A stretch of 64,000 nt of DNA. Origin: CAYPPG01 sp964412555 (lineage in GTDB: Bacteria; Hinthialibacterota; Hinthialibacteria; Hinthialibacterales; Hinthialibacteraceae). Positions 1 through 6,542 of the stretch are shown here, one piece after another. The stretch's first letter is position 1; each line of letters begins with the position of its first letter. The stretch spans positions 1-64,000 of the forward strand of contig CAYPPG010000036.1 in NCBI GenBank assembly GCA_964412555.1, given 5' to 3'. Made by a program: the position numbers and the translations under genes. Below the pieces are notes generated by a model that saw nothing but the letters and a program-made list of their open reading frames with translations, ran no database searches and was not told the origin of the DNA.

Positions 1-2
1 AA

Positions 3-170
3 CTGGCCAAAGCGGCCGAGGTATCACCGACCGTGATTCAGGACATCCGCTCCGGCAACCGCACGAATATTACGCTTGCCAACCTCTCTAAAATTCTTAA
101 AGCCCTGGGCAGCCGCATCGCAGTGTGTCAAGCGACAACAAATCTACCTGTAAGCACACTGAACGGATAG
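3..170 (+). CDS. C-terminal part of an XRE/HTH-type regulator (cut by window edge)
   Basis: The reading frame is open from the window edge to the TAG ending at 170 and gives 55 residues. The visible part, LAKAAEVSPTVIQDIRSG followed by TLANLSKILKALGSRIAV, has the usual pattern of the second half of a Cro/C1-type helix-turn-helix: a recognition helix with an S-P-T-V start, then 'NITLANLSKILKALG'. It is probably a DNA-binding regulator or the antitoxin of a HigBA-like pair. The N-terminal half lies outside the window, so the start and any partner toxin cannot be judged. The stretch from 171 to 259 contains no gene and carries the ribosome binding site of the next one. Confidence 0.7.
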   Translation: MAKAAEVSPTVIQDIRSGNRTNITLANLSKILKALGSRIAVCQATTNLPVSTLNG

Positions 171-259
171 CAAAACCGTGCTAAAATTTGAATTTAAAAG
201 TTTCTTGCCCGATCGAAATTGGTATCTTGTTTGCTAAAAAGACCCCCAAGAGGTGAATC

Positions 260-802
260 ATGCACAACATCTGGCAATCAATGATCGCCCGGCAGTTCGC
301 GGCGGCGATCCAAATGATACGGTTGGCTATCGAGGCCTGTCCGGAGGACTTGTGGGATGACCGCACGGACGGTTCGCCTTTTTGGCATCTGGCCTATCAT
401 GCGTTGTTTTTCACCGACCTCTACCTCTCGGACGATGAGAAGTCATTCCAGGCGATGGACTTCCACGAGGATAAGACGCACTTTCTTCCGGGCGATTACA
501 AGGAATTCGGCGGGATAGTCACAACGCCTGAGAAGGCGTATACCCGGGATCAATTGTTGGATTACGCTGGCCACTGCCTCCGAATATGCCGAGAAACGTT
601 CGATAAACTGACCGATGACCGGTCCCTGGAGCGATGCGGTTTCTGGTGGTATGAGCTGAATACCGGTGAGTTCCTGTTGAACAACCTCCGCCATGCCCAA
701 CACCATGCCGGCCAATTGACTTTGCTGCTTCGCCGTCGCGCCGGCATCGGCATCGATTGGTTTGGAAGCGAAGACAACCAACCCCCTTCTCCGACTTGGT
801 AA
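260..802 (+). CDS. DinB-like four-helix-bundle protein
   Basis: This 180-residue cytoplasmic protein has the pattern of the DinB/YfiT-like metal-binding four-helix bundle. It has an early helix (QFAAAIQMIRLAIEACPEDLW), then 'PFWHLAYHALFFTDLYL' near residues 41-57 and 'NLRHAQHHAGQLTLLLRRR' near residues 142-160. The histidines in the last two segments are the expected metal ligands of the fold. AGAGGTGAATC precedes the ATG and supports the start. The members of this superfamily include thiol S-transferases and many proteins of unknown role, and I cannot name a substrate. It stands alone and converges on the PIN-domain gene at 862. Confidence 0.75.
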   Translation: MHNIWQSMIARQFAAAIQMIRLAIEACPEDLWDDRTDGSPFWHLAYHALFFTDLYLSDDEKSFQAMDFHEDKTHFLPGDYKEFGGIVTTPEKAYTRDQLLDYAGHCLRICRETFDKLTDDRSLERCGFWWYELNTGEFLLNNLRHAQHHAGQLTLLLRRRAGIGIDWFGSEDNQPPSPTW

Positions 803-861
803 TTATATGTGTTATATGGATAAAAAGGATTCAATCAACGTAGATGAAGAAGGGTACTTAC

Positions 862-1281
862 TTACGACGGGGCAGCCTGGCTCAAGTCAATCCAGTGGAG
901 AGGGAGTTTATTAAACATGCGAAAATCTGCGTCGGTAGTTACGAATAACTCGCAACCGTACCCGATAGCAAATGCTGCGTGAATGGCATCCATTGCTTTA
1001 AGACTATTTGTTTGGGCGATGCCAAACGCGTTCTTAAAAACACCCCCAAAATTGGGAAGCAGCAACGCTTGCGCGAATGCCTCACTATAGGCTTCAATGA
1101 GAAACTGTTGGTTTTCTCGGTGGGGTTTGAGCAAAACCTCCAGTTGGACCAACTCTGAAAAGCAAAATTTCCACCCATCCTGCTCAAGTGCTGTCTGGGC
1201 GGAGGTCACGATCTTACGGTATGCTGGGAATCCTTCAAAACGTGCTATCCATACAGAAGAGTCAACATATGCATATTTCAT
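862..1281 (-). CDS. PIN-domain toxin, VapC-like
   Basis: This 139-residue protein is a probable endoribonuclease toxin of the PIN-domain (VapC) family. The acidic residues expected at the active site are visible: Asp in 'YVDSSVWI' near residue 7, Glu in 'ELVQLEVL' near residues 43-49, Asp in 'KAMDAIHAAFAI' near residue 98, and Asp in 'VTTDADF' near residues 114-119. The length is normal for VapC. It follows its likely antitoxin gene (1286-1513) with a 4-bp gap on the same strand, the classic antitoxin-first order. VapC toxins usually cut tRNA or rRNA; the target here cannot be read from sequence. Confidence 0.85.
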   Translation of the reverse strand: MKYAYVDSSVWIARFEGFPAYRKIVTSAQTALEQDGWKFCFSELVQLEVLLKPHRENQQFLIEAYSEAFAQALLLPNFGGVFKNAFGIAQTNSLKAMDAIHAAFAIGYGCELFVTTDADFRMFNKLPLHWIDLSQAAPS

Positions 1282-1285
1282 CCGC

Positions 1286-1513
1286 TCATCCCCTCAGTTC
1301 ATGAAGGTCGCGGATGATTTCTTCATGGGTACGTCGTGGGAACTCCATCGCGTCCACTTTCGCTGCAACTTTTTCAATGTCCGACCACCGGCCCTTATCG
1401 GTGTTGCGAATTTCCATATCACAGGTCTCAAGGATCACTTCATCCCCTGGTTTGAGTGCCGGCGATTTCACGCGCAACACGCCCTGTTCTGTCACTTCAG
1501 CGGTTAAAGTCAT
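1286..1513 (-). CDS. Antitoxin of the VapC-like toxin (AbrB/DUF-type small protein)
   Basis: The 75-residue product begins MTLTAEVTEQGVLRVKSP and continues 'LKPGDEVILET', a short beta-rich start like that of swapped-hairpin or AF2212-type antitoxins. It has an acidic, helical tail ending 'RTHEEIIRDLHELRG'. AAAGGATG lies upstream of the ATG. It is the first gene of a two-gene unit with the PIN-domain toxin, which is the main reason for the call; the family itself is not recognised with certainty. The antitoxin is expected to bind the toxin and the shared promoter. Confidence 0.65.
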   Translation of the reverse strand: MTLTAEVTEQGVLRVKSPALKPGDEVILETCDMEIRNTDKGRWSDIEKVAAKVDAMEFPRRTHEEIIRDLHELRG

Positions 1514-1551
1514 TGTACAACATCCTTTCGGTTCCGGTTGTCAACGATCAA

Positions 1552-1578
1552 TGTGCACTTTTCTGTCGGGTGTGCACT
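1552..1578. promoter_or_regulatory. Possible operator of the VapBC-like pair
   Basis: The 8-base word TGTGCACT occurs twice in direct orientation with starts 19 bp apart, and the GTGCAC core of each copy is self-complementary. The site lies about 40-65 bp upstream of the antitoxin start, where autoregulatory operators of such pairs are found. This is an inference from position and repetition only. The remaining bases between 1514 and 1770 show no gene. Confidence 0.35.
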
Positions 1579-1770
1579 GTCAGTATACCCCAACGGCAAA
1601 AGTCATCAAATTTGGCCGATATAAAGTATCGGCTCCATTCAAAAAACCGATTACAGGTTGCATATGTCGGTCGTTATTCTGACCGGAACGGTGAAAAATT
1701 GGATTTAGCGGTAGAACGCACGAATCGAATACATACATTCATTTGAGTGCTTACGTTGATGATGCCGGCG

Positions 1771-2544
1771 TTACGGCTGCCAGGTTAAACAGTTGCAGAT
1801 GATTTGGCAGTAGCGATCTTCTTCAAAATCGGAATTGGTATGCCCCGGTTGAAAGGAGAATACCCACCCATTACCAAGCGGTTTATACCAACCGGAACGA
1901 TCCTGCATATACACTTTGCCGGTTTCCGGTTCTTTGAAGAATAAACCGAAGAGGACGGTTTTGGCGCGGGCGTCGGTGAATTGATAGTTTAAAAATACTT
2001 CCGAATTTTTGAACTCGATGGCCGGAAGTTTACAGGCGACGCTCGGTTCGTCGGAGGATTGATAGTAGGCTGTCTTGTCATACTCGATGTTGTGGGATGT
2101 GATGTAGTGATCCGGATTCAGGTTGACGAAATGGAAGTCGACGTCGTGAATCCAACTGTAGGGATAAGCGGGATCGTCTTTGGGGGCTAGGTGGATGCCG
2201 AGTGTGGGCAGCCATTCTTTATTTTTTCGTTTCGCGGACGAAATGCCGTGGTGCAGAACAATCAGTCTTTTCCCGCTTTTTGCAAATGCGAGCAGGGCTT
2301 TTTCGATTGCCGGTTGGAAACTGCCGTGAACGTACATGATCGCGGCATCGTAGGATGACAAATCCGTCGGGAAATCGGGTTGGTCGACGATTTCCATTGT
2401 GTAATCCGTGTGGGCTTCGAGGTATGGTTTCAAGATTTCCATACGCGGCCATTCTTTTTTTTCGGCAACGGCGATGAGTTTTTCAGCATGGGAAGAAACA
2501 CAAACAAAGAGAAAAATCGGGAGTAACGTAAAACGAATATTCAT
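1771..2544 (-). CDS. Exported ThuA-domain protein
   Basis: This 257-residue protein has a Sec signal peptide (MNIRFTLLPIFLFVCVSSHA) and a ThuA-like, glutamine-amidotransferase-fold domain: a 'YDAAIMYVHGSF' strand-loop, then 'KRLIVLHHGISSAKRKNKEW', and a late 'GWVFSFQPGHTNSDFE' segment typical of the family. ThuA proteins are linked to trehalose or keto-sugar metabolism and are numerous in polysaccharide-degrading bacteria, but the reaction is not firmly established. I chose the internal ATG at 2544 rather than the one at 2577, because AAAGG precedes it and the signal peptide starts there. It is monocistronic and divergent from the pilin-like gene at 2716. Confidence 0.8.
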   Translation of the reverse strand: MNIRFTLLPIFLFVCVSSHAEKLIAVAEKKEWPRMEILKPYLEAHTDYTMEIVDQPDFPTDLSSYDAAIMYVHGSFQPAIEKALLAFAKSGKRLIVLHHGISSAKRKNKEWLPTLGIHLAPKDDPAYPYSWIHDVDFHFVNLNPDHYITSHNIEYDKTAYYQSSDEPSVACKLPAIEFKNSEVFLNYQFTDARAKTVLFGLFFKEPETGKVYMQDRSGWYKPLGNGWVFSFQPGHTNSDFEEDRYCQIICNCLTWQP

Positions 2545-2715
2545 GAGAGCGCCTTTCTTCATCATTCTTGAAAACATATTTACATCATCTTTTCAAACAA
2601 ATTCAAGTTCAATACAATCCGAAAGAAACCGTCATTCAAGGGATGAGATATCTTGACCGTTTGATACGATTCCTGTTAAAACATGTACAAAATACGGATT
2701 GTAAGGATTGTGATC

Positions 2716-3315
2716 ATGAAACCGGCGTCTCTTTCATTTACTTTGATCGAATTATTGATCGTCGTTGCAATTATCGGTATTTTGGCCGCGATTGCTGTGC
2801 CGAATTTCTTGAATGCTCAAACACGAGCGCGGATTGCGCGTGTGCAGAGCGATCAACGCGCGCTGGCTTTGGCCGCGGATAGTTACCGGCTCGACCGGAA
2901 CGCCTATCCCTACCCCAAAACTATGTCCCGGCATGTGTCCGAAGTCTACGAGTTGACGACGCCGGTGGCTTATATCAGTTCCATCTCACTTCAGGATCCT
3001 TTCAACACGGAAAAAATGGAGGAACAAGATTTACTGTCGATGAGTTATACCTCCTATATCTGGGGGAATTACCGCGGAGAATGGGGAACGTGGTGGGCCG
3101 GGGCGAACGGCGTGGAAGTGGGGCAAATGCCGGAAGGATTTTCGATCAATTCACCAGGACCGGATCATGCGTTTTCGCAGGCAATGCATATTCCGCTTCA
3201 AGTGCGATTCCACAAAGCCGTTACGGGTACGATATATAATCCGTCGAACGGGTTGAACAGTGGCGGTGATCTGATCCGGTATGGGGGAGAAGTGGGGGAT
3301 GTGACCGGGGGCTAA
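2716..3315 (+). CDS. Prepilin-type N-methylation protein (pseudopilin-like)
   Basis: The 199-residue product has a type IV prepilin leader: a short charged start (MKPASLS), then FTLIELLIVVAIIGILAAIA with the conserved Glu at +5, followed by 'VPNFLNAQTRARIARVQSDQ'. The rest is a small globular domain of the type II secretion G-like group seen many times over in candidate-phylum genomes ('VAYISSISLQDPF'). AAGGA precedes the chosen ATG; a longer upstream reading (from 2683) has no such support. The residue before the cleavage site is Ser, where Gly is normal, so processing by prepilin peptidase may be weak or altered. The second copy in this window (19404) keeps Gly. Its role in pili, secretion or surface structures is unknown. 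Confidence 0.85.
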   Translation: MKPASLSFTLIELLIVVAIIGILAAIAVPNFLNAQTRARIARVQSDQRALALAADSYRLDRNAYPYPKTMSRHVSEVYELTTPVAYISSISLQDPFNTEKMEEQDLLSMSYTSYIWGNYRGEWGTWWAGANGVEVGQMPEGFSINSPGPDHAFSQAMHIPLQVRFHKAVTGTIYNPSNGLNSGGDLIRYGGEVGDVTGG

Positions 3316-3329
3316 GGTATGATAAGAGT

Positions 3330-3385
3330 GTAACGCCGCCGTCTTGGCAGCCTGGAGGAAGAAGCCGGCAGGATGCCGGCGTTAC
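3330..3385. repeat. Intergenic palindromic element
   Basis: The element has perfect 9-bp outer arms GTAACGCCG (3330-3338) and CGGCGTTAC (3377-3385). Nested inside them is a perfect 7-bp stem, GCCGGCA-gga-TGCCGGC, at 3364-3380. It fills most of the space between the pilin-like gene and the nucleoside hydrolase gene. It belongs to the same general family as the dyads listed at 5673, 6395, 12921, 20103, 26558, 31603, 33550, 34418, 35223, 49560 and 50073. It could act as a transcript-end hairpin but lacks a T tract. Confidence 0.7.
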
Positions 3386-3403
3386 ATTTTAGAGAGGTGA
3401 AAT

Positions 3404-4387
3404 ATGAAAAGATGGATATCTCTATTTATTGTATTTTTCATGATAGAGGGAAATGCTGGAATTCTCTTCGGTGCAGAGAAGCCGATACCCGTGATTTTCG
3501 ATACGGATATCGGGAGCGACATCGATGATACATGGGCGTTAGCCTTGATTTTGGCCAGTGAAGAATTGGATTTGAAAATGGTTGTCACCGATTCGCATGA
3601 TACGGTTGGAAAAGCCAAAATCGTGGCAAAATTCCTGGAAACAATTGGAAGAAGTGATATTCCAATCGGCATTGGGGAAAAAATGGATGAGAATCCTGGT
3701 TCTCAATATGCCTGGGCGCGAAATTACGAATTACAAAATTATCCCGGAATCGTGCATGAAGACGGCGTGAAAGCGATGATCAGTATGATTCTATCCGCAA
3801 GCGAACCGATGACGCTCTTAGTCACCGGTCCCTGTCCCAATATAGAAGCCGCCCTGAAACAATCTCCGAACATCGTTCAAAATGTGCGTGTTGTCGCTAT
3901 GAGTGGAAGTGTCGATTTGGGATATGGGGGGAAAGTCACACCCGATGCAGAGTATAATGTCCGGGATGCGATTTCAGCTTCCGAAGCGATGTATACGGCA
4001 GAATGGGATCTGACCATCGCTCCCCTGGATACCGCAGGTCTAGTTCAATTGGTGGGTGAACAATATCAAACACTTCTTCGAAAATCGAATCCGCTGATTC
4101 ATCTTTTATTAGAGAACTATAGAGAATGGGGGACGGCAGGCAAACACCGCGTGGATCCGGATATCCGAAGTACAATTTTATATGATACTGTTGCAGTCTA
4201 TCTTGTGTTCGATCAGTCACTTTGTGAGATGCGGGACATCCCGCTCAAAGTGGATTACAGAGGTCTGACCCTACGCGATCCGAACGCAAAAGTTATTCAT
4301 TGCGCCATGAATTGGATCGATTTAGTGAAATTCAAGAATTTGATTATCCAACGGTTGGTGAATTATGGAAAAGTAAATGAGGAATGA
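3404..4387 (+). CDS. Exported inosine-uridine-type nucleoside hydrolase
   Basis: This 327-residue protein has a signal peptide (MKRWISLFIVFFMIEGNAGILFGA). It also has the N-terminal Asp cluster of the IU-nucleoside hydrolase family, 'IFDTDIGSDIDDTWALALIL' (residues about 30-49), which binds the catalytic calcium. Further family marks are 'LLVTGPCPNIEAAL', 'VAMSGSVDLG' and 'AEYNVRDAISASEAMY'. Such enzymes cleave N-glycosidic bonds of ribonucleosides, and export suggests scavenging of extracellular nucleosides. GAGAGGTGAAAT precedes the ATG. The C-terminal region is shorter and more divergent than in the cytoplasmic enzymes, so substrate range is open. Confidence 0.85.
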   Translation: MKRWISLFIVFFMIEGNAGILFGAEKPIPVIFDTDIGSDIDDTWALALILASEELDLKMVVTDSHDTVGKAKIVAKFLETIGRSDIPIGIGEKMDENPGSQYAWARNYELQNYPGIVHEDGVKAMISMILSASEPMTLLVTGPCPNIEAALKQSPNIVQNVRVVAMSGSVDLGYGGKVTPDAEYNVRDAISASEAMYTAEWDLTIAPLDTAGLVQLVGEQYQTLLRKSNPLIHLLLENYREWGTAGKHRVDPDIRSTILYDTVAVYLVFDQSLCEMRDIPLKVDYRGLTLRDPNAKVIHCAMNWIDLVKFKNLIIQRLVNYGKVNEE

Positions 4388-4452
4388 CTATCAATATCCT
4401 CACAGCAAAACTACAAATCGCAATTTTGAAGCAATTTATCTCCTTTCATGTT

Positions 4453-4503
4453 TTGACAAATTGCTCATATGACTTTATGATATCGATATGAATACAATCG
4501 ATA
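4453..4503 (+). promoter_or_regulatory. Promoter and operator of the AbrB/RelE pair
   Basis: A near-consensus sigma-70-type promoter is visible: TTGACA at 4453-4458, a 17-bp spacer and TATGAT at 4476-4481. Overlapping the last base of the -10 box is a perfect inverted repeat, TATCGAT (4481-4487) and ATCGATA (4497-4503), with 9 bp between the arms. The arrangement places an operator over the start of transcription, ahead of the antitoxin ATG at 4538. This fits autorepression by the antitoxin or the toxin-antitoxin complex. Confidence 0.7.
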
Positions 4504-4537
4504 ATTTTGACTTAGAAAATGATGTTGGAGTTATCAT

Positions 4538-4798
4538 ATGCCTAATATTATTGTAGAAGAAAACTTTCAGATTACACTTCCACAAGAAATTGTATCACAA
4601 TTACATTTGACAAATGGTGATATATTGAACGTCGAAGTATTGGAAGGAAAAATAGTAATGCATGTTAAAAATGATGAATCGGGATTTTATACACCCGAAT
4701 CTCAAGAGAAATTTTTGCGAGCCTTACAAGATGTGGAAACAAGGAATACACATCCGGTGGAAGATCATGAAGATCTAATGCGCCAACTTTATTCGTAA
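4538..4798 (+). CDS. AbrB/SpoVT-type antitoxin
   Basis: This 86-residue protein has an N-terminal swapped-hairpin AbrB domain: 'MPNIIVEENFQITLPQEIV' followed by 'LHLTNGDILNVEVLEGKIVM'. It has a hydrophilic C-terminal tail (residues 52-86) expected to wrap the toxin. GTTGGAGTTATC precedes the ATG. It is the first gene of a pair with the RelE-family toxin 4 bp downstream. The promoter-operator at 4453-4503 is its likely control site. The local base composition is clearly AT-richer than the neighbouring genes, which suits recent acquisition. Confidence 0.85.
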   Translation: MPNIIVEENFQITLPQEIVSQLHLTNGDILNVEVLEGKIVMHVKNDESGFYTPESQEKFLRALQDVETRNTHPVEDHEDLMRQLYS

Positions 4799-4802
4799 TC
4801 TA

Positions 4803-5045
4803 ATGCGTTTCGAATATTCTGATGATTTTAAAAATGACTTCAAAAACCTCTCAAGAGATATTCAGATAATCGCGGAAAAGCAACTCAAAATATTTCTGGA
4901 AAATCCTTATCATCCATCCTTAAATTCAAAGAAATTAAAGGGAAAGAAAAATATTTGGCAGGCTCGAATCAATTACCATTACTGTTTTACCTTTATGATA
5001 AAAAATGAGGTGTATTATTTACTTCATATTTTTCGATATAAATAA
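4803..5045 (+). CDS. RelE/ParE-superfamily toxin
   Basis: The 80-residue product has the compact RelE/ParE pattern: 'RFEYSDDFKNDFKNLSRDIQ', a middle helix 'AEKQLKIFLENPYHPSLNSK', then 'KNIWQARINYHYCFTFMIKN' and a final strand 'VYYLLHIFRYK'. The Arg in 'ARINYHYC' and the terminal Arg/Tyr are the residues usually important in mRNA-cutting members. It is translated right after the antitoxin (4-bp gap). Whether it is a ribosome-dependent ribonuclease (RelE-like) or a gyrase poison (ParE-like) cannot be decided; the 'LKGKKNIWQARI' segment looks more like the RelE/YafQ branch. Confidence 0.8.
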   Translation: MRFEYSDDFKNDFKNLSRDIQIIAEKQLKIFLENPYHPSLNSKKLKGKKNIWQARINYHYCFTFMIKNEVYYLLHIFRYK

Positions 5046-5089
5046 CATTACTTTGGATGACCTATCTGTTCAAAGTAAAGAGCGTTGAC

Positions 5090-5653
5090 TTAAGAAAAAA
5101 AAGGATTTCCCTGTTTTTCAATACCGACAGTACTCATCGGTCCATGACCAGGGCAAATCAACGTTTCATCCGGCAACGTAAATATTTTTGATTGGATATT
5201 TGCCTTTTCTTCCTGCTGCGCGGATTGACCTGACGTGCCGCCGATAGACCCGGCAAAAAGGGCGTCCCCTACGAACGCAAACCGATCTTCGACGACAAGT
5301 GTGATGGAATTGGATGTATGGCCGGTGGTTTTGAAGACTTTGGTCTTTAAATTACCCAATGGAATGGTATCCCCTTCTGCGATTGCATGAACGTTACGGG
5401 AATTGCCCACAAATGAATAGACGGGAACAGTGTGTCGAGCAAGTATAACGTCCACGGCGGAATCATGGTCCCAATGGAGATGGGTCAAGAAAATTCCAGT
5501 CAGTGTCGCGCCGGTTTCTTCCAGAAACTCGTCGTATTCGGGGGTATCCCCCCCGGCATCGATTAACAGTGCCTGTTTTGTTTCTTCGCATCCGATGATA
5601 TAGGTATTGGCTTCATTGATCTCTCGCAAAAAGAACGGTCGAAAAAGGATCAT
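5090..5653 (-). CDS. MBL-fold metallo-hydrolase (glyoxalase II-like)
   Basis: This 187-residue cytoplasmic protein has the zinc-binding THLHWDHD motif (His58, His60, Asp62, His63). Further ligands are in 'KTTGHTSNSITLVVEDRFAFVGDALFAGS' (His and Asp) and 'ICPGHGPMST' (His). This is the glyoxalase II-like branch that hydrolyses thioesters or related substrates. I placed the start at 5653: GGAAGG lies 9 nt upstream, and the family consensus begins with 'MILFRPFFLREINEANTYIIG'. A longer in-frame reading back to 5776 runs through an inserted repeat and the 3' end of the pentapeptide gene, so I do not accept it. The two genes probably once overlapped by ATGA (see the repeat at 5639-5743). Confidence 0.85.
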   Translation of the reverse strand: MILFRPFFLREINEANTYIIGCEETKQALLIDAGGDTPEYDEFLEETGATLTGIFLTHLHWDHDSAVDVILARHTVPVYSFVGNSRNVHAIAEGDTIPLGNLKTKVFKTTGHTSNSITLVVEDRFAFVGDALFAGSIGGTSGQSAQQEEKANIQSKIFTLPDETLICPGHGPMSTVGIEKQGNPFFS

Positions 5654-5743
5654 AATCTTGCACCTTCCAAATTGCATGATGCGGGCAGGGATGCCCGCGC
5701 TCCGACATATCGAAACAGAATCATAATTTTGCACCTTCCAAAT
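5639..5743. repeat. Palindromic element flanked by 34-bp direct repeats at a gene junction
   Basis: Two direct repeats, 5639-5672 and 5710-5743, match at 31 of 34 positions. They enclose a 37-bp core (5673-5709) with a GCGGGCA-ggga-TGCCCGC stem. Read on the minus strand, each repeat contains the same junction: end codons of the pentapeptide gene, GGAAGGTGCAA, then TTATGAT with the start of the metallo-hydrolase (MILFR in both). The outer copy now ends the pentapeptide gene and the inner copy now starts the hydrolase gene. The simplest reading is that a 71-bp event separated an ancestral ATGA overlap while keeping both genes intact. Confidence 0.85.
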
Positions 5744-6335
5744 CGGCGTTTTCAAAATTGGCGCGTCCAGTAACATCAGTCATATTGGTGTTCCTCAATT
5801 TGGCCTTGCGGAAAATGGCGCGGGTGAGGTCAGCGCCGGTGAAGTTTGCCTCGGAGAAATTGGCATTCCCCGGCCGAGAATAATAAAACATGGTTTTCTC
5901 GCAGTTGGCTTTACGCGCGACCGCACCAACAAGATTCGAACGCTGGAGATTCGAGCCGCTCAAATTGGCTTCACTCAGATCGGCACGCCCCAGGATGGCG
6001 AATTCGAGATCACAGCCAGCCAGATTCGTCCCCCGCAAGGTTGCATTTTCGAAGTTTGTCCTGCGTAAATACGAATTTGACAAATCCGTATTGGAGAAGT
6101 CACATCCGGACAAACAAGCGAATGATAGATCGAATCCGCTCATATTTTCACCGGAAAAATCAGCGCCAGAAAGAATCCAATACGCAAGGGATTGTTTCGA
6201 ACGGCCGGTTTCCAATACCCGTTGTTTGAATTGTTCCCGGTCACCCAGATGCTCCCAGCAATGCACCTCGCCGGTAAGGGCCAATTTGCGGCAGTTTGCT
6301 TGTTTGCATTGTATGAATTTAAAATAAGTGTTCAT
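5721..6335 (-). CDS. Pentapeptide-repeat protein
   Basis: This 204-residue protein has about twenty tandem pentapeptides of the A(D/N)LXX type from residue 55 on (for example 'LSGADFSGENMSGFDLSF', 'TNFENATLRGTNLAGCDLEF', 'ADLSEANLSGSNLQRSNL'). These form a right-handed quadrilateral beta-helix. The first 50 residues include two Cys and a His (CKQANCRKLALTGEVHCWEH), suggesting a small metal-binding or recognition module before the helix. Known pentapeptide proteins include gyrase-protecting DNA mimics, but most have no known role. It is upstream of the metallo-hydrolase on the same strand and probably co-transcribed. Its last codons lie inside the 34-bp duplicated segment. Confidence 0.85.
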   Translation of the reverse strand: MNTYFKFIQCKQANCRKLALTGEVHCWEHLGDREQFKQRVLETGRSKQSLAYWILSGADFSGENMSGFDLSFACLSGCDFSNTDLSNSYLRRTNFENATLRGTNLAGCDLEFAILGRADLSEANLSGSNLQRSNLVGAVARKANCEKTMFYYSRPGNANFSEANFTGADLTRAIFRKAKLRNTNMTDVTGRANFENADLEGAKL

Positions 6336-6394
6336 TTTGTCCTTCTATTTTTATAGAGCGATCAATTAACTCGATACTGTATAATACTAACATG

Positions 6395-6450
6395 GGGTGC
6401 GAGTAAGTAAACTTGCGAGATGAAAATGCGGACAGGGATGTCCACGCTCC
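6395..6450. repeat. Degenerate intergenic palindromic element
   Basis: The segment holds TGCGAG twice (6398 region and 6414 region) and a dyad GCGGACA-ggga-TGTCC.CGC near 6428-6447 with one bulged base. It resembles the core of the element at 5673-5709 (GCGGGCAGGGATGCCCGC) with paired changes in both arms. It lies between the divergent pentapeptide gene and the large fusion gene at 6543. No flanking duplication is apparent here. Confidence 0.55.
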
Positions 6451-6542
6451 CAGTAATTATAACAGCCCTCAAGGTTTTCCGGTAGAATGATTACTATATT
6501 TGAATCAATCACGAAGGAAAAGAATCGATCCATATAATTTCT

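Noticed and set aside
1097..1507. 136-codon plus-strand frame
   Set aside because: It is the antisense of the PIN-domain toxin and its antitoxin, which have clear motifs and order.
5654..5776. N-terminal extension of the metallo-hydrolase back to 5776
   Set aside because: It reads through the inserted palindrome and the end of the pentapeptide gene. Homology and the ribosome binding site point to 5653.
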